From: Streptomyces griseofuscus
GTDB taxonomy: Bacteria > Actinomycetota > Actinomycetes > Streptomycetales > Streptomycetaceae
Direction of reading: 5' to 3'
NCBI RefSeq assembly: GCF_014673495.1
Contig: NZ_CP051006.1
Span: 1,798,001 to 1,862,000 of the forward strand
DNA length: 64,000 nucleotides
Under the pieces are notes generated by a model. It was not told the origin of the DNA. It was given only the letters and a program-made list of their open reading frames with translations, and made no database searches. Position 1 is the first letter of the stretch. Every line of letters begins with the position of its first letter. Below, in pieces: positions 24,905 to 33,025 of this stretch. Position numbers and translations under genes: made by a program.

Positions 24905-26184
24905 CGGCCGTGCGCGTGGGAATAGCGGGCGGTGGGATCGCGGGCCTGACCTTGGCCTGGCTACTTGCCGAGGACCACGAGGTGCTGGTGCTCGAAGAGC
25001 AGCCGAGACTCGGCGGGAACGCGGAGTCGGTCCGGACGACGTTGCATGGCAAGACATACGTCATCGACCTTGGGGTCAGGGAGACTCCACTCGAAGCGTC
25101 CCCGGTCTGGCGGCACATGGCCGCGGCGGCAGGGATCCCGGCGGAGGACTTGGTGGAGACCACGTCGTCCCGCGTGGTGTTCCGCGAGCACGAGCGCTCG
25201 GCCCTGTGGGTGTCCGCCGACCCCACCGACATGACGCGGCCGGTCACACCCGATGGGCAGACGGACCAGGCCATGGCCCGTCTGGCGCAGCAATCCGCGC
25301 GCTGGCAAGAGCAGGGAGCGTCCTGGGACCTCACACTGGACGAAGCCCTCAACGACTGGTTGCCGCGGTCCTTCCCGGCGCAGCGTCTGCTGTGCGCACT
25401 GCCGGCTTCCCTGTACGGCTGCACACTGGACGAGGCACGGCAGCTGTCCGCACGTGCGGTCGGTGCGACACTCACCCCGCCGGACGGGGTTCCCCGGACG
25501 ACGTACCTGCGTTCTGGGGCCGCATCCCTCATTCACGGCCTCGCCGCCGGCTTCTCACGTTCGGTCAGGATGCGCTTGAGTACCGGTCTTCGGACGGTGC
25601 GCCAGGCTGGGGCGGGGTTCGAGCTCGTTGACGGGGCAGGCGCCGTCCATCGGGTGGACGCGCTGGCGCTGGCTCTCCCCGCGGACCGTGCTCTCGCCGT
25701 GCTCTCCGGTCTCGTGGGAACGGGTGCTTGGCAGACCGCCCTGGGCTGCATCGCGTACCGGAATGTGACCTACGCCCTGCACCGCGACCCGTACGGGATG
25801 CCCGAGAACCGGCGTCTGTGGTCTGCAAGCAATACGACCGTGGACGAGTACCGGAGCCAGACGACGACGTGGTACGGCCCCTCACTGGGCGTCGACCTGT
25901 TCGTCAGTCAGGTCGACCATCGCTCTGCTCCGCCCCGGGAGCAACTCGCCCGCTCCTCGTTCCGGGCGACCCTTCCCACACCGGCGGCGTGCCGTGCCCG
26001 TCAGCGACTGGGCGAGATCGAAGCCGGGCAGCGACTGCTCTTCCTCGGTCACTGCACGACTCCGGTGGAAACACAGGAAGCGGCCATGAGATCGGCCATG
26101 GCCGTCGCACATCACCTCGCACCCCGCGGCGCACGGCTGCGGAGGCTGCGCAATCACGTGGAGGCGATCAATGATGGCTCATGA
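24901..26184 (+). CDS. FAD-dependent oxidoreductase (amine-oxidase/PPO-like)
   Basis: 427 aa from GTG 24901, coupled to the preceding gene. The N-terminal Rossmann motif GIAGGGIAGLTLAWLLA and LVLEEQPRLGGNAES form the dinucleotide-binding and glutamate/GG signatures of NAD(P)-binding/amine-oxidase flavoproteins. Near the C-terminus LLFLGHCTTPVETQEAAMRS is the second FAD contact. The substrate is unknown: an amine, alcohol or desaturation step on a pathway intermediate is possible. Its end overlaps the HisF-like start. Confidence 0.8.
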   Translation: MTAVRVGIAGGGIAGLTLAWLLAEDHEVLVLEEQPRLGGNAESVRTTLHGKTYVIDLGVRETPLEASPVWRHMAAAAGIPAEDLVETTSSRVVFREHERSALWVSADPTDMTRPVTPDGQTDQAMARLAQQSARWQEQGASWDLTLDEALNDWLPRSFPAQRLLCALPASLYGCTLDEARQLSARAVGATLTPPDGVPRTTYLRSGAASLIHGLAAGFSRSVRMRLSTGLRTVRQAGAGFELVDGAGAVHRVDALALALPADRALAVLSGLVGTGAWQTALGCIAYRNVTYALHRDPYGMPENRRLWSASNTTVDEYRSQTTTWYGPSLGVDLFVSQVDHRSAPPREQLARSSFRATLPTPAACRARQRLGEIEAGQRLLFLGHCTTPVETQEAAMRSAMAVAHHLAPRGARLRRLRNHVEAINDGS

Positions 26185-26971
26185 CGGCAGTACCACAGAT
26201 ACCCGGGCCCGGGTGGCCCGGCAGGTGATTCCGTGCATCGACGTACGCGACGGGGTGGCGACGGATCCGTCCGGCATTCCCGGCCTCGTCGATCCCCGCG
26301 ACGTCGTGGACATCGCCGACGGCTACGCACGCGACGGGGCCGGCCAGTTGTTCCTGGATGTCGTCGACTCCTGGGCCGCCGTCGGCTACCTGCCGGAGCT
26401 GTTGCGTGAGGTGCACAAAACCGGCCTGGAACTGCTCGTTTCCGTACAGCACGGAGTCCTTCCTTCGCTCACGGAGTGTGCGGAGTTGCTGTCCGCGGGC
26501 GCGGACGCGCTCTCGGTCAGCACCAGCCTTGTCGAGGAGCCCGGGCGGGTGGCGGAGGCCGTTCGCCTGCTCGGGGGACAACGGGTCCTCGGCGTCGTCA
26601 ACTGCTCGGGGGACCGGCAGCGGGGGTGGCGAGTCCGCATCCACGGTGGCGCCACGCAGACCTCTGCGGACGCCGTCGCCGTGTCCCGACAGTTCGGCGA
26701 GCTGCGCGTGCGCGCCCTGCTCGCGAACAATGTGGACCGGGAGGGCACTGGCATCGGTTACGACCTCGACCTGACGCGGGCCGCCGCTCGCGCGTCCGAG
26801 CTTCCGGTCATCGCCTCCGGCGGTGCAGGCTCGGCGGCACAACTGGCCGACGCCCTGCGCACCGGCGACGCCACCCACGTGCTCGTCAACAAGGTCGTCC
26901 ACAGCGGCCGGGAGACGGTCGGTTCACTGAGCAGGAGCCTGTACCGGCACCTGCGCGGCGAAGCGGGCTGA
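26171..26971 (+). CDS. HisF-like (beta/alpha)8 barrel, altered active site
   Basis: 266 aa from tandem ATGs at 26171, with GGAGG upstream and overlapping the FAD gene end. The HisA/HisF barrel is clear: VIPCIDVRDGV at the start (equivalent of HisF Asp11), LANNVDREGTGIGYDLDL, and the phosphate-binding IASGGAGSAAQ. By manual alignment to Thermotoga HisF, the catalytic Asp130 is Asn here (LGVVNCSG) and the VVKG lysine is absent. No hisH or other his genes are nearby. This looks like a HisF recruited to a different, biosynthetic reaction. Confidence 0.8.
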   Translation: MMAHDGSTTDTRARVARQVIPCIDVRDGVATDPSGIPGLVDPRDVVDIADGYARDGAGQLFLDVVDSWAAVGYLPELLREVHKTGLELLVSVQHGVLPSLTECAELLSAGADALSVSTSLVEEPGRVAEAVRLLGGQRVLGVVNCSGDRQRGWRVRIHGGATQTSADAVAVSRQFGELRVRALLANNVDREGTGIGYDLDLTRAAARASELPVIASGGAGSAAQLADALRTGDATHVLVNKVVHSGRETVGSLSRSLYRHLRGEAG

Positions 26972-26973
26972 CC

Positions 26974-27984
26974 GTGCGGGCCCTGGCCTTCCAGGCGTAC
27001 GGCGACCCTTCCCGTGTGCTACGCCTGACGAACCTTCCCCGCCCCGAGCCGGGCCCAGGTGAAGTGCGGGTGCGGCTCTCCGCCCGACCGATCAATCCCT
27101 CGGACCTCCTGTTCATCCAGGGGGTATACGGCCGCGCAGCGCGCTTCACTCTACGGCAGGGCGGTGGTGCACCGGACGGAGGATGGGCTGTCGCCGGTTT
27201 CGAGGGCGCAGGCACCGTAGACGCCCTGGGCCCCGGTACGGCAGGGCCCGTACCGGGGACCCGGGTGGCGGTCTCCGCCACGGGGACCTGGCAGGAGTAC
27301 GTCTGCGTGAGCGGCACCTCGGTGATCTCCGTTCCGCGCGGCGTGTCAACCGAAGCAGCCTGTCAGTTCACCGTGAACCCCTTCACCGCCCACCTGCTCG
27401 TGCACGATGTCGCCCTCGCCCCGGGCGACAGCCTGCTCCTCACCGCTGGTGCCTCCGCCGTTAGCCGCATGGTGATCCACCTGGCGAACGAGCGAGGTGT
27501 CCGGTGTCTGCCCGTGGTCCGGCACCGGGAGCAAGCACGCGCGCTGGCCGGCCCGGGCACGCAGCCACTTGTGGCTGGCCGCGCCGAGGCTCTCACCGAG
27601 GCGGTGCGCGAGATCGGGGAGCATGGCGAGGTGGGAGCGGTGCTGGACGCGGTCGGCGGAGCTCTCGGCGCCGCAGCACTTCAATGCCTCCGTTCTGCCG
27701 GACGGTTCGTGTCCTACGGCATGCTGTCCGGTCACCCGGTCCCGGTGCAGCCTGACGACCTTGTCTTCCGGCAAGTGAGCATGTGCGGCTTCTGGTTGCC
27801 CGCTCGAATGGGGCGTCTGGACGAACGGGACATGGCATCCCTCAACGAGCAGGTGCAGGAAGCCGTAGTGCGCGGTCTGCCCGGTTTCCAGGTCGCCGAG
27901 CGCCGTGACCTTGCCGACTTCCGGTCAGCGCTCGGGCACACGATGCGCTCGGGACGGAACGGAAAAGTCGTACTCACCGGCTGA
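26974..27984 (+). CDS. MDR-family NADPH:quinone/enoyl reductase-like oxidoreductase
   Basis: 336 aa from GTG 26974, two bases after the HisF-like stop. Medium-chain dehydrogenase/reductase fold: N-terminal catalytic domain (RLSARPINPSDLLFIQGVYG, VAGFEGAGTVDALGPG) and Rossmann domain (LLLTAGASAVSRMVIHLA). It lacks the structural zinc cysteines and the catalytic zinc Cys/His pair, as in quinone reductase and MECR-type enoyl reductases. Likely reduces an enone or activated double bond using NADPH. Fourth gene of the operon. Confidence 0.8.
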   Translation: MRALAFQAYGDPSRVLRLTNLPRPEPGPGEVRVRLSARPINPSDLLFIQGVYGRAARFTLRQGGGAPDGGWAVAGFEGAGTVDALGPGTAGPVPGTRVAVSATGTWQEYVCVSGTSVISVPRGVSTEAACQFTVNPFTAHLLVHDVALAPGDSLLLTAGASAVSRMVIHLANERGVRCLPVVRHREQARALAGPGTQPLVAGRAEALTEAVREIGEHGEVGAVLDAVGGALGAAALQCLRSAGRFVSYGMLSGHPVPVQPDDLVFRQVSMCGFWLPARMGRLDERDMASLNEQVQEAVVRGLPGFQVAERRDLADFRSALGHTMRSGRNGKVVLTG

Positions 27985-28036
27985 CCCGGGCAAGTGCCGC
28001 ATCCACCGAGTGGACCACTCACGAAAGGCTTCGATT

Positions 28037-31000
28037 ATGTCATCGCCGGCGCCCACTCCTCCCGGCCTCGCTCAGGAGCACGCTCGCTCCGATGACGACA
28101 CCGGTGCCGGTTACCCCCGCGACGCGCTGCTGACCGACCTGTTCGCTGAGCAGGCGCAACAGTCGCCGGACAGCGATGCTCTGGTGTGGAGCGGCGGCCG
28201 CTGGACGTTCGGTGAACTCCACGACAGAGTGGTCCACGCTGCCGGCGAGTTACGGGCTCGCGGTGTGAAGGACGGAGACGTCGTCGCTGTCCTACTGGAC
28301 CGCTCCCCGCAGTCGGTGCTGACCACGCTCGCCGTCCTCGAGGCAGGCGCCGTCCATCTTCCCCTTGACCCCGCAACCCCTGCCAGCAGGCTCGACGCGA
28401 TGTTGGGGAACGCGGCCGCCACATGCCTGGTGACCGACGCAGGTGCTCCGTTCCGCCCGTCCCACCCGCTCGTGCGCGTCACCACCCGCGAGCTGGAAGA
28501 GGCGCGAGGAGCCGGGCGAGCACCGTACCGAACCACGGGCCGGACGGCCGCGGATGCCGCATACCTCATCTACACCTCGGGATCGACTGGGCTGCCCAAG
28601 GGCGTGTTGTGCCATCACCGGGGGGTGGTCCGTTTCGTGACCGCCCATCACCCCGCGGTACCGGGGCACGGCGACCGCTTGCTCGCTACAGCCAGCCCGA
28701 CGTTCGACGTCTCCTGGTACGAGATCTTCTGCACCCTGCTCAACGGAGCATGCCTGGTGCTGCCGGAACCCGACATCTTGCTCGACACGGAGGCTCTGGC
28801 GCAGTGCCTGCATCACCAGGGCATCACCACCCTGTGGCTGGCCGCCGGGCTGTTCCACGTGCACGCTGCCGCGCCCGGCATGTTCTCCGGACTGCGATGC
28901 CTGATGGTGGGCGGCGACTCGGTCAGCCCGAGCGCAGTCCGCGCCGTACTGGCTCACGGAGCGCCGGGTGCCCTGGTGAACGGGTACGGGCCGACGGAGA
29001 ACGGCATCATCAGCACCTCCTACACGGTTCGTCACCTCTCCGACCAGGAGGAGCTCGTCCCGATCGGGGGGCCTGTACCGGGCACCACCGTTCACGTGGT
29101 CCGACACGACGGCAGCCTGGCCGAGCACGGTGAAGTGGGCGAGCTGTGGGTGGGCGGGGACGGCGTGGCGATCGGGTACCTCAACGACCCGCAACGGACT
29201 GCTGAGTGCTTCCTTCCCGACCGTTTCGGTGATGATCCGTGCGGCCGCCTGTACCGGACGGGTGACATCGTGCGTCGTCGGGACGACGGCATGCTCGAGT
29301 TCTTGGGGCGCAGGGACCGGCAGGTGAAGGTGCGGGGCTTCCGCATCGAACTGGACGAGGTCGAGGCCGTCCTGTGCGCGCACCCCGACGTCCGGGAGGC
29401 TGCCGTCGACGTGCTGGGCGAAGGACCGGGCCAGCACTTGGGCGCGGCCGTCGTCGGTGCTCCGGGAATCGACGCCACAGTCCTGACCGCGCGGCTCTGC
29501 GATCATGTGCGGGACCGTCTGCCGGCCCACATGGTGCCCAGCAGGGTTGATTGCGTTGCGAATCTGCCGCTGACGACGAGTGGCAAAGCGGATCACGTCC
29601 GTCTGCTGGCCGGGCTCACCCGACCGGCTGCCGGGTGCTTCGAGGGCGGTACTCCGGCACGCCGGGACGCGAGGGCCGTCGAGCAGGCCTGGTGCCAGGC
29701 CCTCGGCTCGGACAGCCTTCGGCCCGACGACGATTTCTTCGCGCGGGGCGGCACCTCGCTGACAGCGATACACGTGGTCGCGGCCATCCGTCGTCACTTC
29801 GGCCTGACCTCGGACAGTGTCAGTCCCCTCGTCCGGGAACTGCTGGACCATCCGACCCTCGGAGCCTTCACCGCACGGGTGTGTCGACTTGCCTTGCAGG
29901 AGACAGCTCAGGTCTCGCACGCCGTGCCTGACCTCGACGCCGAGGCCCGACTGCAGCGGGTGATACCAGTGCCTCAGCCCTCGCCGGCAGCGGGACGCCC
30001 CGAACGGGTCTTCATCACCGGTGGGACCGGCTTCCTCGGCGTGCATCTCATCGACCGGCTTCTCAGGGCTGGTGTGGAGCACCTCCACTGCCTCGTCCGC
30101 ACTTCGGACGAGGCGCACGGTGCTGCGCGTTTGGCCGCCCGGATGCGACGCTACGGCCTTGACCGGAAGGTCGCTGAGGGACGGATCACGGTGATCCCGG
30201 GCGATCTGTCGGCCGTACGGTTCGGGCTCGACAGCACCGCCTGGGAGCGACTGGCGCGGGACAGTGATGTCATCGTGCACTGCGGCGCGCGGGTCAACCT
30301 GGCCTACCCCTACAGTGCGCTGGCCCCGGACAACGTCGACGGCACGCGGACGGTCATCGAACTGGCCGCCTCGCACCGGCTCAAGCCCTTGCACCACATC
30401 TCCACAGTCGGAGTCCTCGCCGGCCTCGGCCCGGGGGGCGTCCGGCGAGTGACGGAACGCACGCCGCTCGGCAGCCCCGACCGCTTGTCGGGCGGCTACG
30501 CGGAGACCAAGTGGGTCGCCGAGAAGCTGGTGAGAGAAGCCGCGCGCCAGGGACTTCCGGTGTCGATCTACCGCCCGAGCGAAGTGACGGGCACCAGCGA
30601 CCGGGGAGTGTGCAACACCGACACCCTGATGTGCGCATTGTTCCGCACGATCGCACAGGGCTGCGAAGCCCCCGACACAGCGTTGTCGCTCGACTTCGTC
30701 CCCGTGGACCACACCTGCGATGTGATCACCCGCGCGATCACCCACGAGCAGCCCGACGGCCGCACGTACCACATCACCAACTCCGCGCCAGCCCCCTTGT
30801 CCCTGCTGGTGGAGCGCCTGCGCGCCATGTCCTACCCGGTGCGCACGGTCACCTACCGGAGATGGGCCGACGGTGTCGTCCGGGCGACCGACGCGGACCC
30901 CCAACACCCGATGGCGCCGTATCTCCCGCTGCTCGTCGAGCCCGCGTCCGGTACGGACCCCGCCGCCACGCCGCCGTACTTCACACGCCAGTTGCCCCGG

Positions 31001-31150
31001 CTCGGCCGCGACAACACCGAGCATGTGTCGGCGCACGCCGGACTGGCCTGCCCGCCCGTGGACGCCCGGCTGATCGACCTCTACCTCGAACGCCTCAAGC
31101 ACAGCGGGTACCTCCCGCCGCCGGGAGACAGCGGTCTCCCAGCCGCCTGA
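28037..31150 (+). CDS. NRPS-like A-T-R enzyme 1 (adenylation, carrier, thioester reductase)
   Basis: 1037 aa from ATG 28037 with GAAAGG upstream. Adenylation domain ~25-535: YTSGSTGLPKG near 176, FDVSWYEIF, NGYGPTEN near 315, LYRTGDIVRR. Carrier domain with GGTSL serine near 573. Reductase domain ~655-1030: FITGGTGFLG (NADPH) near 662 and the catalytic YAETK near 821. There is no condensation domain. Expected chemistry: activate a carboxylic or amino acid, load it on the carrier and release it as an aldehyde. My reading of the pocket residues (D, V, Y, W, M, G, G, I, I) matches no code I can name. Paralogous to the enzyme at 33026. Confidence 0.9.
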   Translation: MSSPAPTPPGLAQEHARSDDDTGAGYPRDALLTDLFAEQAQQSPDSDALVWSGGRWTFGELHDRVVHAAGELRARGVKDGDVVAVLLDRSPQSVLTTLAVLEAGAVHLPLDPATPASRLDAMLGNAAATCLVTDAGAPFRPSHPLVRVTTRELEEARGAGRAPYRTTGRTAADAAYLIYTSGSTGLPKGVLCHHRGVVRFVTAHHPAVPGHGDRLLATASPTFDVSWYEIFCTLLNGACLVLPEPDILLDTEALAQCLHHQGITTLWLAAGLFHVHAAAPGMFSGLRCLMVGGDSVSPSAVRAVLAHGAPGALVNGYGPTENGIISTSYTVRHLSDQEELVPIGGPVPGTTVHVVRHDGSLAEHGEVGELWVGGDGVAIGYLNDPQRTAECFLPDRFGDDPCGRLYRTGDIVRRRDDGMLEFLGRRDRQVKVRGFRIELDEVEAVLCAHPDVREAAVDVLGEGPGQHLGAAVVGAPGIDATVLTARLCDHVRDRLPAHMVPSRVDCVANLPLTTSGKADHVRLLAGLTRPAAGCFEGGTPARRDARAVEQAWCQALGSDSLRPDDDFFARGGTSLTAIHVVAAIRRHFGLTSDSVSPLVRELLDHPTLGAFTARVCRLALQETAQVSHAVPDLDAEARLQRVIPVPQPSPAAGRPERVFITGGTGFLGVHLIDRLLRAGVEHLHCLVRTSDEAHGAARLAARMRRYGLDRKVAEGRITVIPGDLSAVRFGLDSTAWERLARDSDVIVHCGARVNLAYPYSALAPDNVDGTRTVIELAASHRLKPLHHISTVGVLAGLGPGGVRRVTERTPLGSPDRLSGGYAETKWVAEKLVREAARQGLPVSIYRPSEVTGTSDRGVCNTDTLMCALFRTIAQGCEAPDTALSLDFVPVDHTCDVITRAITHEQPDGRTYHITNSAPAPLSLLVERLRAMSYPVRTVTYRRWADGVVRATDADPQHPMAPYLPLLVEPASGTDPAATPPYFTRQLPRLGRDNTEHVSAHAGLACPPVDARLIDLYLERLKHSGYLPPPGDSGLPAA

Positions 31151-31216
31151 GGCGCACACCGTCCCTTCATCGCGACGGCCATCCGTCGCCGACCACCTTC
31201 GAGAGGAAGAAAGCAC

Positions 31217-31885
31217 ATGACCGACCGACACCACACCGACTCCAAGACCCTGGCCGACGACGTCCGGCAGCGCCTCACCGACGATGTCCCCGGCAGCCCG
31301 CTCGTCCAGGCGCCCGTCACGGGCCCCGGCGTCCTCGAACCCCTGCGCCGTCTGGTGGCGGTGGAGTACCAGGCACACCGGGTGGAACTCGTCGCGCACG
31401 GAACCCTGCTGGCCAGGTTCCCGCACCGGCCCGCCGCCGAACTGTGGGTGACCACGGCACGCATCGTCCATGAGGCCACTCCCAAGCTGCGCGAGGTGGC
31501 CCGGGCCCTGAAGATGTCCGACGCAGACCTGGCCGGCCGGGTGGCGGACGGCGGCGCTTACGCCTTCCATGCCGCCATGTCCTGGATCGCCACGTCCGGG
31601 AGTCAGAGCACGGCAGCCCTGGCGGCCCACACCGACATGGAGGTCTACTACTCCGGTGCCAGCGCCGTCGCACGACGCCTGCGGGAGACGGGCGCCCCGG
31701 TGCCGGAGGAGTTTCTCGACTACTACGACGACCCCGGCGACGACGACCTGAAGGAACTCGCCCTGACCGTCGTCCAGGACGGTCTCGACCGCGGCGACGA
31801 CCCGCACGACGCGCTGTTCCACGCCCAGCGCATCGCGGACGCCCTGCGGGGTGTCTGGAGGGCCACAACGGCCGACTCCGCCTGA
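31217..31885 (+). CDS. TenA-like helical protein, paralogue 2
   Basis: 222 aa from ATG 31217, with GAGAGGAAG in front. It aligns with the protein at 24197 over most of its length: EYQAHRVELVAHGTLLARFP; AYAFHAAMSWI; LREVARALKM; VPEEFLDYYDDP; LTVVQDGLDRG. All-helical prediction, no signal peptide. Each copy lies two to four genes upstream of an A-T-R gene, hinting that each works with one A-T-R enzyme. The function is unknown; a TenA-type C-N hydrolase or oxygenase-like fold is a guess. Confidence 0.6.
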   Translation: MTDRHHTDSKTLADDVRQRLTDDVPGSPLVQAPVTGPGVLEPLRRLVAVEYQAHRVELVAHGTLLARFPHRPAAELWVTTARIVHEATPKLREVARALKMSDADLAGRVADGGAYAFHAAMSWIATSGSQSTAALAAHTDMEVYYSGASAVARRLRETGAPVPEEFLDYYDDPGDDDLKELALTVVQDGLDRGDDPHDALFHAQRIADALRGVWRATTADSA

Positions 31886-31950
31886 TTCAGGCTACCGGCG
31901 GTGCCGGGCGGCCATACCGGCACCGCACCATCCACCGGAAGGAAACCGCG

Positions 31951-32868
31951 GTGAAACATACCGACGCACCGACGTACGAGACACTGCCGACCCGGCGAAG
32001 TGATCCGTTCCGCGACCATGTGGTCCGCGCCTACGAGGACTCCGTGGAGGACTGGCAAAAGGTCATCGGCGAACAACTGCATTTCCAGTGGGGCGTCTTC
32101 GGCCACCCGGACGCGCCTCGCCCCGTGTCCCTCGACGAGGCAGGGCTCAGGCACCTGGAGCGGCAACTCGCCCTGGCCTTGGACGAGGTGGGTGAGCACA
32201 CTCGCCCGGAGCGCATCCTCGACCTGGGATGTGGGTGGGGAGCAACGCTCAAGCATCTCGCACAGGTCTTCCCCGACTGCTCTCGACTGGACGGTGTGAA
32301 CATCAGCTCCGTGCAACTCGCGCACTGCGCCGCCCTCGTACGGGGTCTGGAGCAGCCGGACCGCGTCCGCCTGTACCTGTGTGACGTCGCCGACGTCAGC
32401 GAGCTGCCCGATCCGGACCAGCCCTACGATCTGGCGCTCGCCCGGGGCGTCATCACCCACCTCCCCCCTCAGGTGTACGAGGCCATGATCACGGCGCTCG
32501 CCCGACGCATGCGGCCCGGTGCCGTGCTCATCGTCTCCGAGACGCTGTACAGCGAAGAGTTCTTGGCCCGCGAGCCGCATCCGCCCGAGGACGCGGACCC
32601 TCTGGCGCTGGGACACCGCAAGTCCCTGCGCTATGTCACCGACGTCCTGCGGGACGGTGGCTTCAGGATCCGGGACGACCGAGTGCTGCCCAGCGCGGAG
32701 GACGCCGCCCGCTGGGTGCTGGAGCTCAAGAGCAACATCGACGTCCATTTCCCCGAAGCTGCGAGCCCGCCCCTCGATGGGATCCGGCGCATGGCCACGG
32801 ACTTGGCAGTCACCCTGCTCCGGCAGGAAGCCTCCGTCCACAGCATCATCGCCGAACGGACCCGGTGA
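31951..32868 (+). CDS. SAM-dependent class I methyltransferase
   Basis: 305 aa from GTG 31951, with GGAAGGAAA upstream. Motif I is ILDLGCGWGATLKHLAQVFP, motif II region GVNISSVQLAHC, post I LYLCDVADVSEL, then LALARGVITHLPPQVYEAM. The GCGWG form and NISSVQ resemble the cyclopropane-synthase/small-molecule C- or N-methyltransferase group. It would methylate an intermediate of the locus; the acceptor atom is not predictable from sequence. Confidence 0.88.
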   Translation: MKHTDAPTYETLPTRRSDPFRDHVVRAYEDSVEDWQKVIGEQLHFQWGVFGHPDAPRPVSLDEAGLRHLERQLALALDEVGEHTRPERILDLGCGWGATLKHLAQVFPDCSRLDGVNISSVQLAHCAALVRGLEQPDRVRLYLCDVADVSELPDPDQPYDLALARGVITHLPPQVYEAMITALARRMRPGAVLIVSETLYSEEFLAREPHPPEDADPLALGHRKSLRYVTDVLRDGGFRIRDDRVLPSAEDAARWVLELKSNIDVHFPEAASPPLDGIRRMATDLAVTLLRQEASVHSIIAERTR

Positions 32869-33025
32869 GCCGCGCGTAGCAGGGGCTGCGTCACGACGTT
32901 GTACCTGCCGGACGTCGGCGCGCAGCTCACGGGCGACCCGCACCTCTTTCACTTCACCTTGTCAGTCGGCCAGGGCTGACACCCGACAACGACGACCCGT
33001 CCACAACCGAACCTGAGGAGTCGGC

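Noticed and set aside
26171..26971. Histidine biosynthesis gene hisF
   Set aside because: No other his genes nearby, operon context is secondary metabolism, and one catalytic aspartate appears replaced.
28292..31822. 1176-codon minus-strand open frame across A-T-R enzyme 1
   Set aside because: GC-rich shadow frame; the plus strand encodes the complete A-T-R domains with all motifs.
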